Assembly (NCBI GenBank): GCA_036346405.1
Contig: CM070566.1
Span: 53,497,231 to 53,561,230, forward strand
Reading direction: 5' to 3'
Length of the DNA stretch: 64,000 bases
Source of the DNA: Phyllostachys edulis
Lineage: Eukaryota > Streptophyta > Magnoliopsida > Poales > Poaceae
Below the pieces are notes generated by a model, which saw nothing but the letters and a program-made list of their open reading frames with translations, searched no databases and was not told the origin of the DNA. Shown here one piece after another: positions 10,467 to 22,480 of this stretch (positions are counted from its first letter, which is position 1; each line of letters starts with the position of its first letter). A program made the position numbers and the translations under genes.

Positions 10467-13400
10467 TGTGAGACCCCCCGGCGTGGAATACCTGAGACCT
10501 TATGTGTGTACCGTACTAGTCCCATGATCAGTGGCTAGTGCACACATTCACAACATTTGGCATTCATATCCATACATTCACAAGTAAAGGTAAGCAAAAG
10601 GAGTACTAAACTTAAGTGGTACAGTTATTACACCAGCGGCCGACCGACCAAATATACACAAGTATTAACAGAGTAGGATAGCAACGGAAGTAAATACAAA
10701 AGTAGCAAAATCCCGGCGGTTTGCCCATCCAACCCTCAGGCAACCTGACAAGGTACAAGGTCCTAGATAGACCCGTCACCAAACCCTTTTGTTCTGGTTG
10801 CGAAGAAAGCATCGTCTGGTATTGGCCCCTCTTCATACTCTAAACAGAAACATAAGAAAGATTGAGTACATTGTGTACTCAACAAGACTTGTAGTGTATC
10901 GCAAGGTTTATATAAATGCAGGGCTGAGCAAAAGAGAAGTCTATATACTACAAGTTATTTTGCATTAAGCAGATTTTATTTGCACTATTCATAAGTAGTA
11001 CTTTGCAACGAGATTTGAAAGAGCAGTTAAAAAGATACTGGACAGTAATAATTACTTTCATGATCCAACAATAGTGACAACGACAACTCGCAACCCTCCT
11101 TGGTTGCAAGCAACAATTTATGTTCATCCATAACTCAGCAGTTAACTCAAACAAATCACAAACCATTTCCCATGCTTTCCTGATAAGATAGTTTTTGTGA
11201 ACATCAACACTAAACCCATACCGTCCGCACTAAGCACGCTCATGACCGCGAGGACGGCTATTTAAATAGATTTACACTCTGCAAAGGTGTACAACTTTAC
11301 CCAAATAACACAGATTCTCTAGTTTGTTCGGCACCCGTCGATGCCACTGCTCACTACCGTAGGCAAGTAGTCTAGAGTACGTGTCGAAGCCTTTACATCA
11401 TCTAGCCCAGCGAATGGATACCCTTCACTTACACTGATAGCTCCCATTGAGTGAGGCATTTATAGTTGTGTTGGAAGGCTTTATCCCAACTCCTCGGAGA
11501 TGGGAGCCCCTTCGAACATGCTGGTCCTTTGGTCCTATCCGCACTCTTCAGCTTACCTACATGCAAAGCTAGTTTTTCGATGACTTAATTAGCTAAGGCC
11601 ATCCCATAAATATCACATGTGGTTGTACGTTAGGTCTTAGCTCTAGATTTGCTAGCATCTAGTCCTTAGCTGAATCGGGCGAGAACCTCCCCGTATCTAC
11701 TAGTGAGACTCCTTTCCCACTTTTTTAAAGTATAATATAACTCGCTCGTGTCCAAAACTAGGTTTTGCTATTTATTTTTATACAAAATAACAGTAGTACA
11801 CCCCTCTGGACATTTTCATAAATCTCCTAAATTCACATTTATCATATTGTCCTTTTACATCTCTTTCTGGAAAAACCATCGTTATAGTAAGCATTTGTGC
11901 GATGACTCGCGCTCAAAACTCCCAACTGACATTATATATTGTCTAACCCATATCCTATTGGTTACAACAGAAAGGACATCAACATACCAAAGGAATTCCT
12001 GCATCAAATAGGACATACATCTACCAACATCCCAAACATAACAGTTTAATATTGAACATACGCACATGCAATAATAGGATTTGAAAAACAAAGTACAATA
12101 AGTAAAATACTGGGATCAATATGATTAGAGGGGGTGCTTGCCTTGCTCAGGTTATTCTGAATATGATATTGCTTGGTCATTGAAGATTTCACTAGAATAA
12201 TCAACGTCTATTGCAAAAAGAACTAGAAATCAATTAAATAACACAAATAAATTCAAACAGTATCCAATTTCAAATCTTTTTGCATAATCAGGTAGATTAT
12301 GATTTTATACGAATTTAGAGGCCAAAATCATCCAATTTGGAGTTTCCTAGCAAAAGTTATTAGGGTTTAAATTTGAGTTGGATTTGAAATTCCCTGGAAA
12401 AAGAAAAGACAGGGAGTGTGTCTCTCTGATAGGTGGGTCCCGCAGCCCTTTTCAAATTCCTTTCGATTTATTTGATAGCCAAAAATCAGTAGAGTATGAC
12501 AGGTGGACCCACATGTTTTATTTTCTTTTCCATTTAATTATCTAAAGAAAATTCATTTCTTACAAGTGGGGCCCAGCTATTGGTGACACAGTCTACCAAA
12601 CAGTGTGTGGACCTTCGGTCCACCACTATTGTGCTGCAGTCTATGCGATGGGATCACTACGTAGTTAATGATTTCAGTCCCACTAGTCAGTGACCCGGTG
12701 CGAAGCTCAAAGCACTTAATGCTCTTGGGTTTCTGTTCAGGACCCTGCATGTCAGCGTAACGTGTAGTACATAAACCAGGTTAAAACCATTGATTAGCTT
12801 TAAACGTTGCTTAAGACATAGATTTGGTATTTAAGCGTGTGCTACAGTGGGTGTCCGTTTTTGGACAACGAAGGAGAAGCTCCCGGCCGCTGTCTTCTCC
12901 AGCTAATCGCTGGAAATCTAGCCTATGGTAGCGTAGGTGAGTGATCAAAACTGGATCGCCATGACTATGCGCACCTAGAGGGACCCGCGGTGATGGCTGG
13001 AGTGGTTGGTAGGGGCGGCGTGGTGAGGTTGGGCGGCGGAGGCTTTCGGGGCAAAATAGCAATGACGATTTTGGCGGCGCGCTAAACCAATTGGCGTGCG
13101 CATAAGTAGCTGTGAGATGTAGGGAGCTCACCAGAGTGATAAGGGGTGAAGGAGATGGCCGGAGGACGGCTAGCGATGTCAACTCGAGGCGACAGCGATA
13201 GGGTAAATGTGGGGAGCTCGCTGGAGGGGATGAGGGCGATTGAGGCAGGTTGGGGAAGCTCAGGGGTGTCCACACAGTGCTCCTCAAGCTGGGAATTGGA
13301 CTAGATCTCACCAGACCAGGGTCGGGGAAGAAATGGGCACAATTGGTCAGAGCCAAAGAAGATGAATGCCCCGATGGTTTCCTATGAAGTAAACGCAAAA

Positions 13401-13500
13401 TCAAGTGATGGGAAGTAATGGTGGTGCTTAGGAGCATGTGGTGACAAGGTTGGCAGGCATAAAAACCCTCCGAGACAACAATGGTGATCGAGTGGGGTAT
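10467..13500 (-). mobile_element. 3' LTR of H, downstream part
   Basis: It starts (plus view) TGTGAGACCCCCCGG and pairs with the 5' LTR start at 41700. It continues to about 13500, where an inverted piece of H's own interior breaks it; the LTR resumes at 16626. In true orientation this is the transcribed and downstream portion, as the TATA box lies in the other part at 16727-16737. Long open frames here (for example minus 13509-12811) are rich in Pro and Ser, match no domain and are not reported as genes. Confidence 0.82.
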
Positions 13501-14114
13501 TATTTTCAACTCAAGGTCGAGCCGGAAGATATTCCAAAGATCGCTTTTACCACGCGTTTCTGTCTATATGAGTACATCGTATTGTCTTTTGGACTAACTA
13601 ATGCTCTCAGAATTTCATGAATCTTATGAATAAGATCTTTATGGAGTATTTGGATCGGTTCATGGTGGTCTCCATCGATGATATCCTAATCTACTCCAAG
13701 ACCACAGAAGAATACGCACAACATTTGAGGATGGTGCTCGACAAGCTGCGTGAGCATCAACTGTATGCCAAGTTCAGCAAGTACGAGTTTTGGCTCAAGG
13801 AAGTCAGATTCTTAAGCCATGTCTTATCTAAAGGAGGCGTGGAGTAGACCCAAGAAAAATACAAGATGTCTTAGCTTGGAAACAACCCCACTCCATTCCT
13901 GAAGTTCAAAGTTTCCTCGGTCTGGTGGGATATTATCGCCAGTTCATCGAGAACTTCTCCAAAATTGCAAGGCCAATGACACAGCTCCTGAAGAAGGAGA
14001 AGACGTTCGAATGGCCAGTAGCATGTGACACGAGTTTCTATGAGTTGAGAAAAAGACTCACCACAGCCCTAGTGCTCACCCTGCCCGACATACATAAAGA
14101 CTTTCTTCAGATAT
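13501..14114 (+). pseudogene. RT fragment (inverted copy from H)
   Basis: Plus-strand frames encode Tekay-type RT: FQLKVEPEDIPKIAFTTRF, the SIDDILIY catalytic loop, EHQLYAKFSKYEFWLKEV and GYYRQFIENFSKIARPM. The frame is broken near 13615 and at GGVE-stop (about 13845). The second break is also present in the minus-strand copy near 27072, so it predates the duplication. The fragment ends at the CACTA insertion. Confidence 0.9.
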
Positions 14115-15986
14115 CACTACTACAGAAAAGACCTTCACAGACGGTTCAAAAACATCATCATAGACGGTTTCATGAGCCGTCTGAGTTTATGGGTCAGTAA
14201 TGACATGATCATCACAGACGGTTTTCGAACCGTTTGTGAAAAAGCTATCACAGATGGTTCTGAACAAGAACCGTCTGTGATAATTACTTATCACAGGTGG
14301 TTCTTGTTCAGAACCGTATGTGATAGTCTATTTTCACAGACGGTTCTGAACAAGAACCGTCTATGATAAGTAATTGTCACAGACGGTTCTTATTCCGAGC
14401 CGTTTGTGATAATTTTTTCTATTGCAAAAAAAAATCAAACCAATCAATTGCTAGACAGTAGTTTCCATATGCAACCTCTAGCAAGATAACTAAAATCCAA
14501 CTAAAATTATGATGGCAAACACATTACAGGAAAGGGAAACCAAAAGATTTCACAATGTCCCCTCCGAATGGGAAAAAAGAATAAAGTTACAAAGTTAAAC
14601 TAGCTAGAAACCATCTATGCCTCCAAGCTCCTGAAAAACTCATCGGCTTCTTGGATTGGTCTTGTGAGCTCCTCTCTATACCTCACCAGCATATCACAAG
14701 ATGTTCTTGCATGTCGTCAAGTTCGACTCAAGCTCGTCGACAAGGAGAGACGACTGAAAACCTCCAGCGGGGCTCTGACCTTAGGTAACACAAAATTAAG
14801 ATAATTTTCATTACAACAAATAGCCAACAAATTGTGTATGTTATGACGATGTACATGTACCTTCTGGCAGTCTACCACCTACGGCAGACAAGGATCTCCT
14901 CCGCATCCCTCCTCATCGTCATTTGTCATTTGTGTCTCTCATTGAACCGCAATGGGGAATCAAGAGTGGTCATGGGAGTTGATTGTGGGGAGGGAGCAGG
15001 GGAGAGACTAATGAAAAACAAAGCTAGGGTGGCTATAATATATAAGGACAAGGCCTTAAAACATTTTGCCTCCGCGTGCTGCGTTCAAAAATTTTAAACT
15101 CATCAGCTGCGAATCACGAGCGGTTTCAAACAAAAACTGCTGCAGGACGACATATCACAGAGCGGTTCTTAATATGAACCGTATGTGATAAATATCTTAT
15201 CACGCAGCGGTTCATATTAAAATCCATCCATGATATATATCTTATCACAGACGATTAAGATTAAAATCGCTGCATGATATATATCTTATCATAAGCGATT
15301 CAGTATTAAAAAATCGCCTATGACTTGGAATTTTCCTTACTCTCTTATTTTACCATGGCTTGGAATTTTTCTTACTTTACGATTTTACCATGGCTTGAAT
15401 TTTCCTTACTCTGCAATTTTACCATGGCTTGAAATCACTAACACTCTGATTTTACCATGGCTTGGAATCACTAACACTCCAATTTTACCATGGCTTGAAA
15501 AGTCTAACACTCGATTTTACCATGGCTTCAAATCACTAGAATGAGAGAGTTAGTGATTTCAAGCCATGGTAAAATCGAGTGTTAGTGATTCAAGCCATGG
15601 TAAATCAAAATACTTATCTGAGCGGTTTTAATACGAACCGCCTATGAAGTATCATAGGCGGTTCTTATTGAAAACAAATGTCTGTGATACTTCCTGAGCG
15701 GTTTTCAACACGAACCATCTATGATGAGGGCGAAGTCATAGGCGGTTCGTGTTGAAAACCGTCTGTGAAGTATCCTGCATTTCAAACAAGAACTGTGTGA
15801 TATTTAGTAGTATCACGTATGGTTTTCAACACGTATGCGTGATATTACTTCTTCACAAATGGTTTTAGCGCAGCTAGTAACATACGATTTTCGCTAAACC
15901 AAAGTCATGCGTGATTGTATTTATCTGAGCGGTTTTGGTCAACCATCTGTGATGAGCCATCCAGTATTAGCCTTTTTGTAGTAGTG
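14115..15986. mobile_element. CACTA J, copy 1 (non-autonomous, 1.9 kb)
   Basis: Ends are CACTACTACAGAAAAGACC (14115) and CCTTTTTGTAGTAGTG (15986), with the 3 bp direct repeat TAT on each side (14112-14114 and 15987-15989). Both ends have TCACAGACGGTT arrays. The first 100 bases closely match the left end of CACTA-1. No transposase is encoded. A minus-strand TATA-like site (about 15036-15050) and GC-rich leader lie beside the right array. The element sits inside RT/RNase H sequence and was copied together with it. Confidence 0.93.
15320..15612. repeat. Minisatellite with inverted half, in CACTA J copy 1
   Basis: About seven units of roughly 30 bases with the core ATTTTACCATGGCTTGGAAT and a TCACTAACACTC tail run in one direction up to about 15540. 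About two units then follow as the reverse complement (CAAGCCATGGTAAAAT). The two halves could fold into a hairpin. Nothing like it is found in CACTA-1 or G. Confidence 0.85.
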
Positions 15987-16057
15987 TATTGTGATGCATC
16001 TCGCCACGACCTTGGTTGTGTGCTAATACAAGAAGGCAAGGTAGTGGCTTACGCTTT
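15987..16057 (+). pseudogene. RNase H fragment (inverted copy from H)
   Basis: After the TAT target repeat the frame reads YCDASRHDLGCVLIQEGKVVAYAF, the start of the gypsy RNase H domain with its first catalytic Asp. It stops at the LTR D edge at 16058. Confidence 0.85.
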
Positions 16058-16537
16058 TGTAACATCCCAAATATGTAAATAGGTGTGTGTTTCAAATGTA
16101 AGAAAATGTGTAGAAATTAAAACTTTTTCTCACATCTTGAAACTCTTGAACTCACTTGTAATTCTTGTCCAAGAGTTGTGGATTCCAAAAACACAAAGCT
16201 CTTGATGGCTATAGTCCAACCCTTATTCATCTTGTCACGAATCTTGTGCCAAAACTGTGGAAATAATTTTTCCTTGGTCCTAGAGATGTTGTGGGACCCC
16301 TCTGAAAAATATCATAAGTTTTAAAACTTGTTTGATAATTTTTGGAGGTAAATCAAACCCTAAAACAGCCTTGATGAATTTCTGGAGAAAAATGCATTGC
16401 ACAAAAACCTCTGGAAATTTTATGAAAGGTTAATCCTAAAGTCAGCAAGCTCCAGTTAAAATTTCATAAATTTTGGAGTTGATTTGCTATCTCAATTAAA
16501 TTTGCAAAGTCTCAGCTGATTAAATTCAAACTCAATT
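16058..16537 (+). mobile_element. Terminal 480 bp of LTR D, inverted copy
   Basis: It begins TGTAACATCCCAAATATG and is the near-exact reverse complement of 24938-24461. The five bases before it (GCTTT) are the complement of the AAAGC that follows LTR D at 24939-24943. It is cut at CTCAATT and joined to an RT piece, so it is not an independent LTR. Confidence 0.9.
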
Positions 16538-16625
16538 CCAAAGACTGCTTTTACCACCCGTTACGGTCTATATGAGTACATCGTATTGTCTTTTGGACTA
16601 ACTAATGCTCCTGTAAATTTCATGA
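16538..16625 (+). repeat. 88 bp RT filler segment
   Basis: This matches, without visible difference, the reverse complement of about 27388-27301, from CCAAAGACTGCTTTTACC to AATTTCATGA. The same RT region also occurs at about 13536-13622 in more diverged form. It lies between the LTR D fragment and the resumed H 3' LTR, as expected of filler DNA copied during break repair. Confidence 0.82.
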
Positions 16626-17617
16626 TGGAGCTCGCTCAGTTTCTTTGAACTTGAGCTCAACTAAGGAGAGGGGGAGCTAGGGGAGAGACCGGTGAAGAAA
16701 AGAGGAAGCTAAGGCGATTTGGGTGGCCTTATATAGGCGATGGACGGAGAATGCGAGAGGGAGCCGGCATGGGCAGTTGATGTGCTCGGCGCCGTGATGA
16801 GACCCAGGCATTGATGGCTTGAGCGATAAGGCAATGACGGGCCGTGGTGCTAGCCGCGCGATGCGGCCAAAGAGCAGCAATATCAGGGGTGCTGAGGCCA
16901 AAACCGGCATTGAGCTAGTGCAGTGGCGTGAGCACACTGGAGCGGCGTCTATGTGCAGGTGTCTGCTGGCACAAAGCGCCGTGCAGAAGAGGAAGCCTAC
17001 GGGTGGGACCCACAGGTTAGCGAGGGGAGTGAGGGGCTGCGCCGAGTTGGCTCAGCTTCAACCTAGTCCGGTCCATAGAATAGAAGGGCTGACGAGTGGG
17101 GTCCACCCGTTAGTGGGAGGAGGGTATTGATTTTTAGTTTTTCTAATTTTTGTGAAAGGCCGAGAGCATCTAGGATTTAATACACATACCAATTTAACAC
17201 CAAAAATTCTAAAAAGTTTAGGGGTAGCTTTTGACCTAGTATAGATGCTTGTATAATTTTTATGGTATTTTTCATTTAATATATTTTTCTCCAAAAATCT
17301 TTGAAGTTTCTATTTATTGTATTTTCAATATTTGATTTGAGGAAACATTGCAAAATATGATTCTATTATTTTCCCATTTTATATTCAGTGCAATATGCTA
17401 AGTTTGGATTTTTTTTATTACCAACTTTCATTTCATCTTGTTTTTTCCTCATTCATCAGGTTTATGTTTTTTGTAAAATGATGTTTTATGTTTTAAAATC
17501 AACACAACCCTAATTTGAAATCCAAATAAATTGAATGACCAAGAGATGCAACAAAAGTTTTAAAATGATCACATTTTTAGATATTTGAAATACAAACCCT
17601 AACTTCGGGATGTTACA
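16626..17617 (-). mobile_element. 3' LTR of H, upstream (U3) part
   Basis: In true orientation the LTR starts TGTAACATCCCGAAG at 17617, beside the polypurine tract, and runs to 16626 where the inverted insert begins. Its first 70 bases resemble the start of LTR I at 37949, as expected for one family. It contains the TATA box at 16727-16737. Confidence 0.82.
16725..16740 (-). promoter_or_regulatory. TATA box of the H 3' LTR
   Basis: The minus strand reads CGCCTATATAAGGCC, a good plant TATA box. LTR I has an almost identical site at 37107-37117. Confidence 0.65.
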
Positions 17618-17632
17618 GACCTACCCCCCTTA
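17618..17632 (-). other. Polypurine tract of H
   Basis: The minus strand reads GTAAGGGGGGTAGGTC directly before the 3' LTR start at 17617. This is where plus-strand DNA synthesis is primed in LTR retrotransposons, and it fixes the orientation of H. Confidence 0.8.
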
Positions 17633-17639
17633 CAAACAA

Positions 17640-18125
17640 TCTCATCCCCGAGATTCAGTAGGCTCAAAAAAGAAAGGGGGAAATTCGGCTCTAAGGCAAT
17701 CTTCTTGCTCCCATGTGGCTTCATCTTAGGTATGGTTGCTCCACTGAACTCTCAACATCTTGATGGCACGGTTGCGGGTATGCATGGCTTCGCCTAAGAT
17801 TCGGATCGGGTGCTCCCAATAAGAGAGATTCGGTTGGGGATTGATGTTCTCCAACTGAGTGAGCTCGGTTGGGACTCAAAGACACTTCTTGAGCTGCGAT
17901 ATGTGGAAGACATTATGCACATCTGAAAGTTGTGGTGGCAATTCTAGTTGGTATGCCACTTCACCTTTCCTTGCAAGGATTCGGTCTGGACCGATATACT
18001 AAGTTGCCAGTTTCCCATGGACTTGGAAAGGGCGGACGCCTCGTAGAGGTGAAACCTTGAGGATAAACATAATTATTTACTTCGAAGGTTAGCTCACGGC
18101 GACGACAATCAGCATAGCTCTTCTG
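17640..18125 (-). pseudogene. H integrase C-terminus with chromodomain remnant
   Basis: Minus-strand translation in more than one frame gives KSYAD-RRRELTFEVN near 18110-18050. Around 17760-17680 it gives RAIKMLRVQWSNHT, a stop, then DEATWEQEDCLRAEFP. The WSNHT-DEATWE pattern is the chromodomain tail typical of Tekay/Del chromoviruses, thought to guide integration to heterochromatin. At least one TAA stop and frame changes near 17960 and 18060 make it non-functional. Confidence 0.8.
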
Positions 18126-18980
18126 TCATGACTGCGCTTCTCTCAAGCATCTTCTGATCACTTCAACTTGCTCTTGTGCCTCTTGGATTATGGCTGGTCC
18201 AAAGATCTGCCTCTCACCGACTTCAGACCAGAATAAAGGTGTTCTACACTTCTTCCCGTAAAGAGCTTCAAAAGGTGATATTTGGAGACTTGACTGGAAG
18301 CTGTTGTTGTAGGAAAACTCGGCATTTTGCCAAACATTTCTCCCAATCTGTGCCATAGGATAGCACACAAGCTCTCAATAGGTCTTCCAGAATTTGATTG
18401 GTCCTTTCTATTTGACCTCCCGTTTGTGGGTGGAATGTTGTGCTAAAGAATAACTCAGTTCCCAACAGTTCATGCATGCTATCCCAAAATCTTGTGGTGA
18501 ACTGAGGGCCTCGATCGGAGGTTATTATTTTTGGTACACCATGCAGATAGATGATATTGTTCATATAGAGCTTTACAAGCTTGGCTCCATTGTAGGTGGT
18601 GCAAACTGGAATAAAGTGTGCCACCTTGGTGAGGCGATCCACAATAACCCATATGGAATCATGTCCATTCTTTGTCTTTGGTAGTCTAGTTATGAAATCT
18701 TGTCGATTTCATCCCATTTCCACTCAGGAACCTGTAGAGGCCGAAGCAATCCTGCTGGTTGCTGGTGTTCTGCCTTAACACGTTGACACACATCACATAT
18801 GGCAACATGAGCAGCAATGTCTCGCTTCATACCAGGCCACCAAAACTGTTTCCGGAGGTCCTCATACATCTTGGTACTTCTGGGATGAATAGAGAGTGGT
18901 GAATTATGAGCTTCTTTGAGGATTAAGTCCTTGATATCGGAATCATCAGGGACATATATATGTTGTCCTCGCATAACCAT
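18126..18980 (-). pseudogene. H integrase (zinc-binding and catalytic core)
   Basis: The minus strand carries the HHCC region (HNSPLSIHPRSTKMYEDL, then ICDVCQRVKA), followed by core motifs DFIT (first Asp), IITSDRGPQFTTRFW (second Asp) and HPQTGGQIERTNQIL (catalytic Glu). The family normally has one continuous frame. Here it is broken near 18690, just before the first Asp, and again near 18300. Downstream KCRTPLFWSEVGE matches the usual Tekay motif between the core and the C-terminal domain. The three catalytic residues survive but the frame does not. Confidence 0.9.
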
Positions 18981-19480
18981 CCAGTTGGGCTTTCAGTGAA
19001 CTCTGAGTTTCTGCCGTTCTGTATGTCGTGCTTAATGTCGGCGATAATTGGGTGTTTGAGTTGAGTAGCTTGCATCTGTGACTCGAGAGTAGGTTGTAGC
19101 ATTAGAGCAGCAACATAACCTTCCTCAACCACTTCTAAGTTGATCTTCTGGAAATCTTCGTGCAGTGCCGGTTGATTTGCTTCAATTGAAGCACCCAAGC
19201 AATGGAGCTTCCGACTGTGGGCATCAGCTACAACATTGGCTTCACTAGGGTGGTAATGAATGCCAAGGTCATAGTATTTGATCAACTCAAGCCATCTTCA
19301 CTGCCTTAAGTTCAAATTTGGCTGTGTGAAGAAGTACTTCAGGCTCTTATGATCAGAATAGATTTCACACCGATTACCAATGTGGTAATGCCTCCAGATC
19401 TTGAGAGCATGGACCACAGCTACTAATTCCAAGTCATGAGTTGGATAGTTAGCTTCATGAGGTCGCAACTATTGTGAAGC
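18981..19480 (-). pseudogene. H RNase H, C-terminal part
   Basis: Reading leftward on the minus strand: LRPHEANYPTHDLELVAVVH (about 19465-19405), a His-rich stretch, IKYYDLGIHYHPSEANVVAD and SRKLHCLGA, then a linker to integrase. This is the second half of the gypsy RNase H and the connection region. The first half lies at 24939-25005, beyond LTR D. Stops are present, including a TAG just before LRPHE. Confidence 0.88.
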
Positions 19481-22084
19481 TGTGAGGACCCCGGTTTATT
19501 AGGCTTGTAATACTTAGTCATCCATTGACCCTAGCATCACAAACATAATAATCCGTGTCTTCGAGATATGTATACTTCCCAGAAATGCAGTATACGCACC
19601 CCTTTACAAAATCATGCATCAATTCCATTCAAGACATAGAACCAAAGCACGAACTAGAAATAAAAGACATACATAATATAGAGAGAGTTATTACAAAAGG
19701 GGCCGACCGGCCAAATACAACTAAGAAAGATAACATAGCGGAAGCAAAAGCCATAAGATAGCGATAAACAAGAGAGAGCCACAAGGTTTGCCTTTAGCCC
19801 ACAAGGCAACCAACCAGGCCGCCTAGCTAGTCTTCCCAACCGCAGCACATCTCACAAAAGTAAAGCCCTTTGGGCTCTACCTCCTCTGCAACAAAGTTAT
19901 TAAGCAAAGCAAATGAGTACAAAAATGTACTCGCAAGACTGACGTGTAGTATAACAGAACTATAGTTTAGCTACATGCAAGCTTTATTTAAGTGGATGAG
20001 GCTTTGGACTTATTTTAGCATAAAGCAAGTTTTCATTTGCAATACTTAAATAGATTCAAAGCAGTTTTGCAATTCATTTTTAATTTGCAAGTAACCACGA
20101 GACAAGTAACATAATACAATAGATAGATGACAACAACAATCCTGGAAGTGACTAACCCAATAGCCACCACAACAATAGTATGAACATCCATTCATACCAA
20201 CCCATCAAGTTTTAATTAAATGTTGTAGTCTAGTTCTTGCACGACCTTACCAAGCATGTCCATAACCTAGGACGAGGCTATTCGAATAGTTTTAACCCTG
20301 CGGGGGTGTACCAATGTACCCACACGTCAGACCGCCTTTTCGCCAAGCTATTTAGCACACTACCTTTGGTGTGCCGGCACGGCTAAGTCCTACGAGGCAT
20401 TTCCAATGAATGATGCTAGTTAAGAGCCGCACACACCTGAAGAGTAGGAGACACCAGCCCAGCCAAAGCAACTGCGGGAGCTCTTCCTCTTATAAAAACA
20501 GTTTCATCAGCAGCGACCCATAACTAACACCTCCCAAAGTACTTAACCAAGAGGGGTTCCCAATACCCTCGTGTGGTTAGCACGCATAAGCGCTTGGCTT
20601 AGTGACACAAGTAACTCGGTCCTTGGGGACCTAGGCACCATTCCGTTCACACCCAACAATCACACCAACATCCATTGTGCCCAAGTCATGAAACAATTTT
20701 GTTTTCATTTTTATTTTATTTGTTTACAAAGTAACAAAGCACAAGAGGGACATAATGGAATATTAATTTTTGTGTGATCAAGGTCATCGACATAATGTCG
20801 ACAACCGCCCATTTCTACCGTTATCTAAGCATTTCTAAGCATTATCAACGTAAACTACTAAGTGATAAGAGTTCATCCATCGGACTCTAAATCACAGCAA
20901 GATAATCCTAGGCTTAGTAGTAGAGAATGAACATTTACCTACAGGATATGCATCTATAGGCTCAACTAATCGATATTTTAACACAAAGTAGCATGCATAC
21001 ATACAAGTGAAACAAAGTATTAAACTTTAAAGTAATGGGACATTAATGGGATATGATCAAACTGCTTGCCTTGCTGGTTATGCTCAGTTTGCTGCAGAGT
21101 ATCGCTCACGGGATCAACACACTCGTCAACACCTAATCGAAAAGTCGAAAAGAATCGATAAGAACGGCGAAAACCAAGAAGACAGCACAGCAAACTAGCT
21201 CCAAATGCTCTGAAATTTTTACAGCAGCTAGAGCATGATTTTTAGAGAATTTAGCAATAAGAACCAATTGATTTGGATTCTCAATGCAAAAGATATGAGC
21301 AAAAAAAATCTGCTCAGCCTCTAAAATGCAAACTGCTACTATTCACATAATTAAATTGTTTAGCAAAAATTTCTAGAAAGGTGGGGCAATTGAAATTTTT
21401 ACTGTAAAACAAGCACCTCACAAGATGAACAACCCAATAGGATTCATCTCATTTGGAGCTATTATGCATTTTCTATAATTTTTCAAAGACATGAAAATGA
21501 GCACAACTAAAATGCACCCACAATTTTAATGAAAATAGTGACATGCCTAAATCCTATTCTACCATTTAGTGCACTAACAGAGGAAGCCAACAAAGTTGGA
21601 TTCACTCAAAAATAATCTACAGAGATTTACTTATGCATTTTACAAGTTAACAGAGTTTTTAATGTAACATTTAAAGTTAGTTTTGAAACCTATTTGCAAA
21701 CCCATTTTCTGTAGCCGAACTGAGCTCACAACCATTTTTAGGTTAAAGTTTAGTTCAAACCAGAGCTACAGAAATTTGAATCAACTTATTTGGATTTAAA
21801 ATGAAATAGTTATGCATTTTACAAGTTCATACCTTTTTCAGTTTACCAAAAAGAGCTCTCTGGATTTTCTAAAAACCAAAATGACAGGGGAGGACATGAG
21901 CCGTTGATCCTGGATCGGACGGCTCAAGACCTCCAGGTGAAAACACGCATGCACGCTCGCGCAGGTCCATAGAACATGGGCCGTTGATCTTGGATCCAAC
22001 AGTCCATGTCCTCCCGGCAACGCGCGCGCTAACGAGGAAGGAGGTCGTGGCCGTTGATGCTGCATCCAACGGACCAAGACAATC

Positions 22085-22480
22085 AAGGGAGGACCGGGAC
22101 GGTCCAGATCTAGCGAGGGAGGACCTGAGCGGCTGAGATCTTCCAAAGGAAGATCTAAATGATCAAGATCTCCCCAAGGAAGATCTACACGGTCAAGACC
22201 TCTCGAGGGAGGACCCGGACGGTCTAGATTTTCCAAGGGAGGACCTCAATGGTCTAGATTGTCCGAGGGAGGACCTAAACAGCAAAGATCAACTCGGGGA
22301 GGTTCAAGATGACTGAGATGATCTCGAGGAGGTCCTACACGGTGAGAACTTACGAGGGAGGTCCTATGCGGAGGAGATCTACACAGGGAGGACCTCAACG
22401 GCTAAGATCCCACAAGAGGGGAGGTCCAAGATGGCTAAGATGACCCCGAGGAGGTCCTGGCCGTAGATCTTGAGATGGAC
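22085..22480. repeat. Tandem array, about 40 bp units, in LTR D
   Basis: About nine degenerate units with the shape GAGGGAGGACCT, a short spacer and ACGGTCTAGATCTTCC follow one another. The unit may have grown from the GGAGGTC-CCGTTGGAT motif seen on both sides. Confidence 0.75.

Larger units (their letters stand above)
13501..16625. repeat. Inverted copy of H interior inserted in the H 3' LTR
   Basis: Bases 13501-16537 are the reverse complement of about 27418-24461. They contain, in order, an RT fragment, a full CACTA element, a remnant of RNase H and 480 bp from the end of LTR D. Bases 16538-16625 then repeat RT sequence that is also the reverse complement of about 27388-27301. H 3' LTR sequence lies on both sides (to 13500 and from 16626). 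The copy therefore formed after the CACTA element and LTR D had entered H. Short shared sequence (ATT, CATGA) lies at the junctions. Confidence 0.85.

Noticed and set aside
12811..13509. A 232-codon minus-strand open frame
   Set aside because: It lies in the H 3' LTR, is rich in Pro and Ser, has no domain, and crosses the inverted-insert border at 13500. Long frames are expected in such GC-rich LTR sequence.
15320..15612. CRISPR-like array
   Set aside because: Units are adjacent without unique spacers, part of them is inverted, and the context is a plant transposon.
16058..17617. A complete LTR from TGTAACATCCC to GGGATGTTACA
   Set aside because: The two ends belong to different LTRs: 16058-16537 is a copied LTR D edge, 16538-16625 is RT sequence and 16626-17617 is the H 3' LTR. 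There is no target repeat.
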